Shown here: positions 55,423 through 64,000 of the stretch, piece after piece
Layout of the letters: every line of letters begins with the position of its first letter
Position numbering within the stretch: the first letter of the stretch is position 1
Assembly: GCA_965224285.1 (NCBI GenBank)
Contig: OZ245043.1
Span: 2,294,001-2,358,000 of the forward strand
Length of the DNA stretch: 64,000 nt
Source of the DNA: JAJCYK01 sp965224285
GTDB taxonomy: Bacteria; Bacteroidota; Bacteroidia; Cytophagales; Cyclobacteriaceae
Reading direction: 5' to 3'
Program-made: the position numbers and the translations under genes
Notes under the pieces: generated by a model
Database searches by the model: none
Told to the model about the DNA's origin: nothing
Seen by the model: only the letters and a program-made list of their open reading frames with translations

Positions 55423-55600
55423 ACGATTACCTTGTGCTCTTTAATGTTCTTTTACTCTGTTGCTTCAATCTTGTCAATGAACGTTTTGCACTCTCTCTGT
55501 TAAGTGCATCGTCAGAAAAACCCCTTTCAGGCCTTTCTCATATCTCAATCCCCCTCGCCCAATCCACACTCATTCTCAAACTCATTCTCCCACTCATCTG

Positions 55601-55674
55601 TGGAGAATATCGGAGTCGAACCGATGACCTCCTGCGTGCAAAGCAGGCGCTCTAGCCAGCTGAGCTAATTCCCC
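55601..55674 (-). tRNA. tRNA-Ala (TGC)
   Basis: 74 bases. The minus strand starts GGGGAATTAGCTCAGCTGG, the anticodon loop is TTTGCAC (anticodon TGC), and the T-arm reads GGTTCGACTCC. The acceptor stem pairs with one G-U pair. It lies in the 16S-23S spacer, as in most operons. Confidence 0.96.
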
Positions 55675-55794
55675 GTATTGAGTGTGAGTGTGTAGTGTGA
55701 GTGGGTAGTGTGGGTGTGAGCGTGACTTATTCACTAACTCACTCATTCACTAACTCTCTCATTCACTAACTCACTAACTCTCTCACTAACAATG
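55675..55794. repeat. Low-complexity spacer between tRNA-Ala and tRNA-Ile
   Basis: The 120 bases between the tRNAs consist of short repeated words: GTGTGAGTGTGTAGTGTGAGTG next to tRNA-Ala, then repeated CACTAACTCACTCATT. On the other side of tRNA-Ala (about 55545-55600) the strand reads CACTCATTCTCAAACTCATTCTCCCACTCA. The two flanks are roughly complementary and could form a long stem around tRNA-Ala in the precursor. Confidence 0.7.
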
Positions 55795-55868
55795 TGGGCT
55801 TGCGTGGACTCGAACCACGGACCTCTACATTATCAGTGTAGCGCTCTAACCACCTGAGCTACAAGCCC
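55795..55868 (-). tRNA. tRNA-Ile (GAT)
   Basis: 74 bases. The minus strand starts GGGCTTGTAGCTCAGGTGG, with anticodon loop CTGATAA (anticodon GAT) and T-arm GGTTCGAGTCC. The acceptor GGGCTTG / CAAGCCC pairs perfectly. It is in the 16S-23S spacer, directly after 16S in transcription order. Confidence 0.96.
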
Positions 55869-55984
55869 CCAGTTATTATCCACTACTCAGCACTCCTAAC
55901 CCCCTATAACCTCTATTGAATGATGAAAAATAGCAACCTTGGTCAGAACCTCTCTAGCTCGGTGTATCACTACACCAGCTGCTC

Positions 55985-57512
<1,528 letters not shown>

Positions 57513-57672
57513 ATATGACTTGTATGGTCCTGACCATTAACTCTAAAAATTGACTGTCTTTAAAGCGGTTGCTATCTTCCATTGCATTCAATGAACTCTT
57601 CGGCATATCTCCCTATGCCTTTGTCACTCCTTTTATCCATTACTCTCATCCCTTTCCCCCAAAGAGCGGATG

Positions 57673-57703
57673 CAAAACTAATCCCTTTTATCGGCAACTC
57701 AAA
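57673..57703 (-). promoter_or_regulatory. rRNA operon promoter
   Basis: On the minus strand, TTTG (complement of 57700-57703), a 19-base spacer and TAGTTTTG (complement of 57673-57680) match the Bacteroidota consensus exactly. An A-rich stretch just upstream (57704-57722) could act as an UP element. The leader to 16S is about 155 bases. Confidence 0.85.
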
Positions 57704-57754
57704 TGTTTTTTTTGATTTATTTTCTCACCCTACTAACAAGGAGCAATCCCCTTG

Positions 57755-58300
57755 TTATTTATTACTGGTAGAAGCTTTAAATATAGGCACCGTACTACAA
57801 GGTTCTCCATACATAATGGATTTAGCAATTCCTCTAAGTATTCTGGTGACCTCTACATAAGCAAATTCAGCCATAGGCAAGTCTCCGCATCCCTTAATTA
57901 CCACCTTGGCCTCTTTATATTCATCCCAAGGGATCTCCGCCAATGCTTTTTGTATCAAACTTCGTTCCAAAACCTCCAGGCCACCAAAAACAAAATGATG
58001 GGCATAGGGTTGTAGGGCGCTGGCTACCAACATATAGGCCCATGTAGGTACTATGGCATCCGCACTGCATATAATAGCTATATTCTGATCCTGATATTGA
58101 CTCCAGTCATGTTCTTTAACAAAACTCCTGAAATCCTTTTCCTTCAAAATTAGTCCCTGGTACAACTGATCCTTGATATCCCACACCTGGCAAGTACCAC
58201 GATGATAGTATTTTTCCAGATCCAAACTGATCAATGAACTGCTGGATACCCGATTGACAATAGGCGGGGAGTCCGCATCTGTATTCGATATATGGCTCAT
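57755..58300 (-). CDS. DUF2480 family protein
   Basis: 181 residues of the Bacteroidota DUF2480 family: IVNRVSSSSLISLDLEKYY near the N-terminus, DIKDQLYQGLILKEKDFRSF, IAIICSADAIVPTWAYMLVA and VVIKGCGDLPMAEFAYVEVT. The conserved Cys residues (ICSADA and KGCGDLP) suggest a redox or metal site. The function is not known. The start overlaps the tsaB stop (ATGA), so it is co-translated with a tRNA modification gene. The upstream side of the rRNA operon lies beyond its 3' end. Confidence 0.9.
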   Translation of the reverse strand: MSHISNTDADSPPIVNRVSSSSLISLDLEKYYHRGTCQVWDIKDQLYQGLILKEKDFRSFVKEHDWSQYQDQNIAIICSADAIVPTWAYMLVASALQPYAHHFVFGGLEVLERSLIQKALAEIPWDEYKEAKVVIKGCGDLPMAEFAYVEVTRILRGIAKSIMYGEPCSTVPIFKASTSNK

Positions 58301-58977
58301 GGTTTCAAAGGTATTACCTTGTTAAATTCTTTTAAGTACAATGGTTCGAAATAAGACAGGTCTTCAAACATCTGTTCCTTCATTCGCAACTCCGCCAACT
58401 CACCTATGGATTTAGCTGTGGCGTTCACACCGGCTAGAAAACTGGCATTGGGATGCTGCAGTATATCACGGCATTTTAGAGATCCATTGCCAAAGAATAA
58501 TACTGTACCTTGTTCCAGAAATTCTCTAAAACTATCCCCATCGATCACCACCGGAGCGGTAGTCATCACTTCCTCAAACTTATAATCCACTACCATACAA
58601 TACACTTCCATGCGCCGGGCGTCTATCATAGGACAATACTGCAAAGCAGAATTATCCGAGCGGTATACCTGTTTCACCATGGCCTTCAAGGTGTTGATCC
58701 CGATCATCGGAATCCCCAACCCATAACATAATCCCTTAGCGGTGGACACTCCGATCCGCAAACCCGTATAAGATCCGGGGCCCATAGAGACCGCTACCGC
58801 ATCTAGTCTACCGGGCTTTAGCTTGAGGTGATCTAGCAGTTGCTGTATCATTACGGTCAATGATCCGGAATGTGACTTTTGCCGTATCACTTCCGTCAAA
58901 CCTAGTAACTGTCCATCCCGGTGTATAGCCACTGAGCATACTTCGGTTGCTGTTTCCAGGCTCAATATCAATCCCAT
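58297..58977 (-). CDS. tsaB: tRNA threonylcarbamoyladenosine protein TsaB
   Basis: 226 residues from the ATG at 58977; a longer frame to 59007 would run into the terminator stem at 58996-59022, so the shorter start is chosen. The ASKHA-fold N-terminus LSLETATEVCSVAI and the VSMGPGSYTGLRIGVSTAKGL motif (about residues 67-87) mark TsaB, which partners with TsaD and TsaE in making the t6A base of tRNAs. Its catalytic residues are not used for modification; it is the dimerising scaffold subunit. It follows the protease gene by 72 bases. Confidence 0.95.
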   Translation of the reverse strand: MGLILSLETATEVCSVAIHRDGQLLGLTEVIRQKSHSGSLTVMIQQLLDHLKLKPGRLDAVAVSMGPGSYTGLRIGVSTAKGLCYGLGIPMIGINTLKAMVKQVYRSDNSALQYCPMIDARRMEVYCMVVDYKFEEVMTTAPVVIDGDSFREFLEQGTVLFFGNGSLKCRDILQHPNASFLAGVNATAKSIGELAELRMKEQMFEDLSYFEPLYLKEFNKVIPLKP

Positions 58978-58995
58978 AGACCAATAGGATATTGA

Positions 58996-59022
58996 TAAAA
59001 AAGCCACCCATAATGGATGGCT
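58996..59022 (-). terminator. Terminator after the protease gene
   Basis: On the minus strand, AGCCATCCAT and ATGGGTGGCT form a stem with a one-base centre, followed by TTTTTT. It lies between the S41 protease stop and tsaB. It probably reduces readthrough into tsaB. Confidence 0.7.
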
Positions 59023-59049
59023 CTTTTAAATTCTATGGGTTCGCCAATG

Positions 59050-60705
59050 CTATTTTTCCAACAACTCACCATATTCCTTTGTGTCGTTCAACGTTTGTAC
59101 CGCTGCAATGATATCCTTATCTGCTTTGAACGAAGTTTCCACCACCCCTTTTCCTAAATAATATCTGGAACTTATCTCTTCTTCCAGTATCTGTTTGATC
59201 TCGGCCTTGAACTTCTGCAGATCAGACTCTTTGTTATGCATGACCTTGGATTTTAAGGAGCGGATCTGTTGATCGATATCTTCGTAATACTTCTCCTTTT
59301 TGGCTTGTTCGATCAATTCGTCTATGCTCTTTTCTACCCGTGTGGTATAATCATATTCTTTATCCCTCAACCAGGTTACGAATTCGGTGTATTCCTGATC
59401 CGACAAGGTAAAATCACGCGGTTGAGCAATAGTGGGATGGCTGTAATGAAATTTAGTAGCATAATCAAATAATAGGCCTTTGCTGATAAGGCTAACGGCT
59501 ATAGGTGGCAGGTATTCCGTATCCACGGTGATATCGGGATCTACCCCTCCGCCGTCGTAAACCGTCCGTCCGTTGCGGGTTTTAAAAGCAACTTTTAATG
59601 AATCGGGCACTTTCCCAACACTGCCATCGTCATTACGACTGCTGTAATCAATGGCCTGTATACAGCGGCCACTGGGGATGTAATACTTCGCTGTGGTGAC
59701 CTTCAGCTGCGAATTATAAGTGAGAGGTCGCGTAGCCTGTACCAATCCTTTACCAAAAGTCTTTTGTCCCACCAGAATACCCCTGTCATAATCCTGCATC
59801 ACGCCGGCAACGATCTCCGAAGCGGATGCACTGCTGCTGCTGGTTAATACCGCTACTGGCATCTCGGTGTCTACCGGAGGATTTAAGGCTTTATAGGTTT
59901 TGTTCCAATCCTTCATTTTGCCTTTGGTACTCACTACCTCCGACCCTTTAGGAATAAATATATTTGAAACGTTCACCGCCTCGTTTAGCAACCCTCCGGG
60001 ATTACCCCGAAGGTCCAGGATGAACTTTTTGGCCCCTTTTTCCTTTAATTCCACCACTGCATTTTTAACTTCCTTACCAGCATTGGTGGTAAAATCGGAT
60101 AGCTTAATATAGCCAATATCATCATCGACCATACCATAGTAAGGTACGTTATCGATAGTAATTTTCTCCCGTACTATCTCTACTTCGATAGGTTCTGGGG
60201 TTTTATAGCGCTTCACCACTATTTTAAGACTGCTATTGGCCTGTCCACGAAGCAACTTGCTGATATCCGTGTAGGCTTTTTCCTTTACATCAATACCGTT
60301 TACCTTAATTATCTCATCTCCAATCCTTAATCCGGCCTTATGAGCAGGGAACCCCTCATAGGGCATTATGATCATATTCTTACCGTTCCTGGTCCCGATC
60401 AAGGCGCCAATACCACCGTATTGCCCGGTTGTCATGGTTCGATAGTCCTCGATGTCATCCTCGGGAATGTAATTGGTGTATGGATCCAATGAACCAAGCA
60501 TAGCATCAATGCCAGTTTGAATCAATTGGTTCGGACTTACTTCATCCACATAATAGGTATTCACTTCCTTATAAAGGGTGGCGAAAATGTCCAGGTTTTT
60601 GGTTATTTCGAAGTACTTCTCACCGGGATTGGTAAACGCTAACAGCGTTGCCACAGCTAATAAGGTAACTACCGCGATGGTGGATTTTCTTTGCAGTCTT
60701 AACAT
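59050..60705 (-). CDS. C-terminal processing peptidase, S41 family (CtpA-like)
   Basis: 551 residues. An N-terminal membrane or signal segment (about 8-25) is followed by a PDZ domain (about 90-165, MPYEGFPAHKAGLRIGDEI) and the S41 catalytic domain. The nucleophile region SSSSASASEIVAGVMQDYD lies near residue 292, with the Lys of QKTFGKGLVQ 25 residues later. The C-terminal domain (about 420-540) is helical. It is an envelope protease that trims or degrades proteins with exposed C-termini, and is plausible in maturation of exported proteins. It follows rnpA by 11 bases. Confidence 0.93.
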   Translation of the reverse strand: MLRLQRKSTIAVVTLLAVATLLAFTNPGEKYFEITKNLDIFATLYKEVNTYYVDEVSPNQLIQTGIDAMLGSLDPYTNYIPEDDIEDYRTMTTGQYGGIGALIGTRNGKNMIIMPYEGFPAHKAGLRIGDEIIKVNGIDVKEKAYTDISKLLRGQANSSLKIVVKRYKTPEPIEVEIVREKITIDNVPYYGMVDDDIGYIKLSDFTTNAGKEVKNAVVELKEKGAKKFILDLRGNPGGLLNEAVNVSNIFIPKGSEVVSTKGKMKDWNKTYKALNPPVDTEMPVAVLTSSSSASASEIVAGVMQDYDRGILVGQKTFGKGLVQATRPLTYNSQLKVTTAKYYIPSGRCIQAIDYSSRNDDGSVGKVPDSLKVAFKTRNGRTVYDGGGVDPDITVDTEYLPPIAVSLISKGLLFDYATKFHYSHPTIAQPRDFTLSDQEYTEFVTWLRDKEYDYTTRVEKSIDELIEQAKKEKYYEDIDQQIRSLKSKVMHNKESDLQKFKAEIKQILEEEISSRYYLGKGVVETSFKADKDIIAAVQTLNDTKEYGELLEK

Positions 60706-60716
60706 AAGAGAAATTT

Positions 60717-61091
60717 TTAATGAGCCATTATTTCTTTTAAACGCAGCAAGGATTGTTTTAGTTTATCTTCAATGATTGCATATTGAGCAAGATCTTTGCC
60801 AATATAAATATACCCAATTATAAGATAATTTTGAGCTTCAGGAAGCAGTAAAACCTGCTGGTGTAAGCGAAATGCCTCCTTTATCCTTCTCTTTATCTTG
60901 TTGCGGTCAACCGCCTGCTTAAAATATTTTTTGGAAACTGTTACTAAAATCTGGTGAGAAGGGATCTCAGAGGCAGGTTTCCTGAGGTAAACTATCTTCA
61001 ACGGATATATGACGAAGGATGAACCTTCTGAAAAAAGCGCTGATATAAGTTTTTTACTGGATAATCTTAGGGATTTGGGAAAGGTGTTCAA
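60717..61091 (-). CDS. rnpA: Ribonuclease P protein component
   Basis: 124 residues with the conserved RNR-type motif near residues 60-75 (AVDRNKIKRRIKEAFRLHQ) and the N-terminal FPKSLRLSSKKLISALFSEG. It is the protein partner of the RNase P ribozyme, which matures tRNA 5' ends. It follows rpmH by 45 bases, the standard bacterial order. Confidence 0.95.
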   Translation of the reverse strand: MNTFPKSLRLSSKKLISALFSEGSSFVIYPLKIVYLRKPASEIPSHQILVTVSKKYFKQAVDRNKIKRRIKEAFRLHQQVLLLPEAQNYLIIGYIYIGKDLAQYAIIEDKLKQSLLRLKEIMAH

Positions 61092-61136
61092 AACTGCCCG
61101 GATTTTGATTTAAAGACCACTCGGGCAAGAAAGAAA

Positions 61137-61295
61137 TTACTTCAGATGGGTTCTTTCATCTGATACAGTCAACTTCCTCCTTCCTTTCGATCGGCGATTT
61201 GCAATAATGGCCCTACCACTGGCAGTAGCCATACGCGCTCGAAATCCGTGCTTATTCTTTCTTTTTCTCTTCGACGGCTGAAAGGTCCTTTTCAT
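61137..61295 (-). CDS. rpmH: 50S ribosomal protein L34
   Basis: 52 residues, very basic, with the L34 signature MKRTFQPSKRKRKNKHGFRA and RMATASGRAIIANRR. The ATG is preceded by AGGAGAAAATC, a rare clear Shine-Dalgarno in this genome. The gene is too short for a normal open-frame cutoff and was found by reading the minus strand. It is upstream of rnpA. Confidence 0.97.
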   Translation of the reverse strand: MKRTFQPSKRKRKNKHGFRARMATASGRAIIANRRSKGRRKLTVSDERTHLK

Positions 61296-61321
61296 GATTT
61301 TCTCCTAAATAATACGGGGTG

Positions 61322-61329
61322 CAAAGATA
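61322..61329 (-). promoter_or_regulatory. Promoter -7 box of rpmH-rnpA
   Basis: TATCTTTG on the minus strand fits TAnnTTTG and lies 26 bases before the rpmH start. No clear TTG at -33, where an A/T-rich run occupies the position. Confidence 0.5.
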
Positions 61330-61411
61330 ACCAGCAAATCGTAATAAAAAAACATGCCAATTAAAATAAGTTACAGCTAAATTTTCTTTATATCTTATCT
61401 GCTGATAACCC

Positions 61412-63124
61412 ATGCAGTACCGGATCAGTTACAATAATGCTTTAGACCACTACCTGGATATTATCCTGGATGTCAATAAGGTGATGTCCAAATCAATCTA
61501 TTTGCAACTCCCTGCCTGGCGGCCAGGTCGGTATGAACTGGCCAATTTTGCCGCTAACATACGAAGCCTCACCGCAACACACCAAGGCGAGGTCCTTCCG
61601 ATGAAAAAGGTAGCCAAGGATCGTTGGAAAATTTACGCTACAGCATCTAAAAATATTCAGGTCAAATACCAATACTATGCCTATCAATTAGACGCCGGTG
61701 GCAGCCTGTTGAATGACCGGCAATTGTACATAAATTTTATCAACTGTTTGCTTTATGTTGAAGGCAGGCTCAATGTACCTTGTACGGTTCATCTGAAGTT
61801 ACCTGCTTCCTATAGAGTGGCCTGTGCCTTGTCCGTTATGCCGTCAATGCACCAGTTGAAGGCCAAGGATTATTATCAGTTGGTGGATAGCCCCATGATA
61901 GCTTCTCGCCATTTAAGACATTGGACCTATCGAATTGATAAGTGGAAATTTCACCTTTGGTTCATGGGCCCTCATAAATTATCCAGAAATAAGGTAGTCA
62001 GAGCTTTTGAAGCTTTTAGCAGGACTCAAATAAAATTGATGAAAGGCTTTCCAGTACCCGAATACCATTTCTTATACCAGTTCCCGGCGAAAAGAATATA
62101 TCATGGCGTGGAACATGGGGCCAGTACGGTAATAGTTCTGGGACCAGGCCATGAAGTGCATAAAAAAAGGTATATGGACTTCCTGGGGGTGAGCTCCCAT
62201 GAGTTATTTCACGCTTGGAATATTAAAAAGATCCGTCCGGAGGGCTTGCTGCCATATGATTTTTCCAAAGAGAATTATTTTGAAGAGGGATTCGTAGCCG
62301 AGGGTTTTACCACCTACTATGGGGACCTGTTGCTTATGAGAAGCCGCGTGTTCGACACCGACCAATATTTCCGGGAGTTAAACCGGCTTTTTAAACGCCA
62401 TTTTGAAAACCAGGGACGCTTTTACGCTTCATTAACGGCATCCTCACTTGACCTCTGGTTGGATGGATACAGCGCTGGTGCCCCGGGGCGTAAAGTATCC
62501 ATTTATACTAAAGGAGCCATTATAGGCTTAATGCTGGATCTATTACTGCGTAATATGAGTAATGACCAACATTCGTTGGACCGGGTAATGCAGATGCTTT
62601 GGAGCCGATTTGGCGAGAAGCACCGTGGTTATGAGACAGTTGATATCCAAAATTTATGTGAAGAGCTAAGTGGTAATAGTTTTGATGCGTTCTTTCAAGA
62701 CTATGTTTATGGATTGAAGCCGGTGGAAGCAGAGCTTAGTATGCTGCTTAATCATGTAGGTTGCGAGTTGGAGAAAAGGCCCTCTCGGCAAAAACTAAAA
62801 AGGCAGTTTGGTATCTGGGGGATAGCAACTGATGATGGCTTTACTATAAAACAGCTGGCACAAAACAGCCCCGCAAAGGGTCTAGTAGGCATTGGAGATG
62901 TTATAACCAGAATCAATGGAAAAAAGATACAGAAGGATATAAATGACTTATTGGGTAAATCTTCGGTGGCCAAAATAGGCCTGACTAGACAAGGAAGGGC
63001 TATAAAGGTGAACATTCCTCAAAGCACAGCACAGTTCTTCCCCCAATATCGCATCCGCAAATTGTCTGGAGTTTCCGGTCAACAGCGAAATAGTTATCAC
63101 GCTTGGTTGAATAAAAAATTCTGA
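61412..63124 (+). CDS. M61-family metallopeptidase with PDZ domain
   Basis: 570 residues. The N-terminal beta domain reads YLQLPAWRPGRYELANFAAN, typical of the M61 glycyl aminopeptidase family. The zinc site SSHELFHAWNIKKIRP is near residue 263, with the third ligand in FVAEGFTTYYGDLLL near residue 299. The conserved Tyr-rich SAGAPGRKVSIYTKGAI segment (about 355) follows. A PDZ domain occupies about 480-555. No signal peptide is visible, so it is probably cytoplasmic. It is divergent from rpmH. Confidence 0.92.
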   Translation: MQYRISYNNALDHYLDIILDVNKVMSKSIYLQLPAWRPGRYELANFAANIRSLTATHQGEVLPMKKVAKDRWKIYATASKNIQVKYQYYAYQLDAGGSLLNDRQLYINFINCLLYVEGRLNVPCTVHLKLPASYRVACALSVMPSMHQLKAKDYYQLVDSPMIASRHLRHWTYRIDKWKFHLWFMGPHKLSRNKVVRAFEAFSRTQIKLMKGFPVPEYHFLYQFPAKRIYHGVEHGASTVIVLGPGHEVHKKRYMDFLGVSSHELFHAWNIKKIRPEGLLPYDFSKENYFEEGFVAEGFTTYYGDLLLMRSRVFDTDQYFRELNRLFKRHFENQGRFYASLTASSLDLWLDGYSAGAPGRKVSIYTKGAIIGLMLDLLLRNMSNDQHSLDRVMQMLWSRFGEKHRGYETVDIQNLCEELSGNSFDAFFQDYVYGLKPVEAELSMLLNHVGCELEKRPSRQKLKRQFGIWGIATDDGFTIKQLAQNSPAKGLVGIGDVITRINGKKIQKDINDLLGKSSVAKIGLTRQGRAIKVNIPQSTAQFFPQYRIRKLSGVSGQQRNSYHAWLNKKF

Positions 63125-63242
63125 CGGTAGGCACACATTCTTTTCTGACAATTACCCGGGCATATCGTTATATACTCAATGCTGTTTTGAATACAGGTTA
63201 TTGAGGCTTAAATTAGATAAACTGTCAATCCATTTTTATTAA

Positions 63243-64000
63243 ATGCAAAAATCCGGCCTTTATCTGATCCTGATATTAGGGCTATTGGAGATGGCTGAAT
63301 TATGGGCTCAGCAGCCCGGGTGGTATTTTGACCAAATTAACTTGGAACAGGGGCTCAGTCAGGGGACTATAAATTGCATGTTGCAAGATCAAAAAGGCCT
63401 TCTATGGATCGGAACCCAAGATGGTTTAAACAAGTTCGATGGCTACTCCTTCAGTGTATACCGGTATCATAATACTGACACTTTATCGATATCCGATAAT
63501 TGGATCACCTCTTTATATGAAGACCATCAAGGATTTATATGGGTTGGCACTCTTAGCGGAGGACTAAACCGGTTTGACAGAACCACAGGTTCATTTAAAC
63601 AATATCGACAGATTGAAGATGTAGACTACACCATTCCCAGTGATCATATCCGTCACATTACCGAAGATCGGGCTGGGGCCCTATGGATAGCCAGCGATCT
63701 TGGATTATCCATGAAGGGTATCCAGGGCTTTATCAATTACAGATTTTCGAGTATTTCATCCGATCCTCCTGATATCAACTTTTTATTTAATAGTCCTGAT
63801 GGAAGTCTATGGATAGGCAGTAATCAGGGACTTTATCGGTTCAACTACCAATCAGATCAGATAGAGGTAATGCCAATTAAGGGGTTGCCTGATATAGATT
63901 TTCGGGCAGCACTGGTCATGGATAAAGATGATGTGCTTATAGGGGGGCATCCGGGTCTTTACCGATTAAGCCAAGAAGCTGGTGAATGGGTGGCAAAAGA
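63243..64000 (+). CDS. Two-component regulator with beta-propeller sensor (3' end outside window)
   Basis: The ATG at 63243 opens a frame that runs to the window end (252 codons). A signal peptide (MQKSGLYLILILGLLEMAELWAQQ) leads into a seven-bladed propeller of the Reg_prop type: INLEQGLSQGTINCMLQD, LLWIGTQDGLNKFDGYSF, and repeats of FIWVGTLSGGLNRFDR and LWIASDLGLSM. This is the sensor part of hybrid two-component systems and related proteins, found in the periplasm. The membrane helix and kinase parts would be beyond the window. A hybrid histidine kinase is the likely identity, but a propeller linked to a LuxR-type or cyclase output is also possible. Confidence 0.85.
   Translation, partial: MQKSGLYLILILGLLEMAELWAQQPGWYFDQINLEQGLSQGTINCMLQDQKGLLWIGTQDGLNKFDGYSFSVYRYHNTDTLSISDNWITSLYEDHQGFIWVGTLSGGLNRFDRTTGSFKQYRQIEDVDYTIPSDHIRHITEDRAGALWIASDLGLSMKGIQGFINYRFSSISSDPPDINFLFNSPDGSLWIGSNQGLYRFNYQSDQIEVMPIKGLPDIDFRAALVMDKDDVLIGGHPGLYRLSQEAGEWVAK

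Overview
The window is a 64 kb piece of a Bacteroidota chromosome. The evidence is a type IX secretion C-terminal sorting domain on a giant SprB-repeat protein, Bacteroidota-restricted families (two DUF4199 proteins, DUF2480, a BatA-domain protein), TTG-N19/20-TAnnTTTG promoters, few Shine-Dalgarno sequences, ECF sigma/anti-sigma pairs, and an rRNA operon in the order 16S, tRNA-Ile, tRNA-Ala, 23S, 5S. I cannot name the genus from sequence alone. I see no prophage, CRISPR array or intact insertion sequence.

Layout. 1-4150: end of a beta-CASP metallo-beta-lactamase gene, an ECF sigma factor with a putative membrane anti-sigma partner, a barrel-like exported protein and a lipoprotein. 4151-5414: gene-free, with degenerate repeats and the 3' tail of an IS3-family transposase. 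5415-9359: a TetR-controlled phenylacetyl-CoA epoxidase operon (paaABCD); PaaB carries two tandem PaaB domains. 9439-18708: mixed genes (YcaQ-like glycosylase, DUF2911/TPR protein, MFS pump, oligoendopeptidase F, a small membrane-protein/HTH module, DUF547 lipoprotein, short-chain dehydrogenase). 18885-21971: overlapping genes that look metal- and redox-related (TlpA thioredoxin, CDCC-containing propeller lipoprotein, HMA-AraC regulator, HMA-MauE membrane protein). 21974-24540: PaaE-like reductase and purB. 24537-27606: second ECF sigma/anti-sigma module with two exported proteins. 27742-33894: methyltransferase, then a compact minus-strand run of BatA-domain protein, dihydroorotase homologue with altered metal ligands, two DUF4199 proteins and a glycosyltransferase.

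34010-43823 is the most unusual region. It has three proteins in which a Rieske [2Fe-2S] domain is fused to something else: a GltB-type FMN domain, a thiamine-diphosphate (pyruvate oxidase/acetolactate synthase-like) enzyme, and a ferric-reductase-like heme membrane domain. The first two sit in a tight operon with a CPA1 proton antiporter. The third sits with small membrane proteins and a Cys/His-rich anchored protein. I read these as candidate Rieske-coupled redox modules without a recognised pathway.

44318-51025 encodes a 2235-residue surface protein whose centre is 14 almost identical 252-bp repeats. 51091-52261 holds a duplicated, hairpin-rich non-coding repeat also found near 5.2 kb. 52262-57703 is the rRNA operon on the minus strand, with a clear promoter and a terminator. 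57755-61295 (minus strand) is housekeeping: rpmH, rnpA, a C-terminal processing protease, tsaB and DUF2480. The window ends with an M61 peptidase and the start of a beta-propeller two-component sensor.
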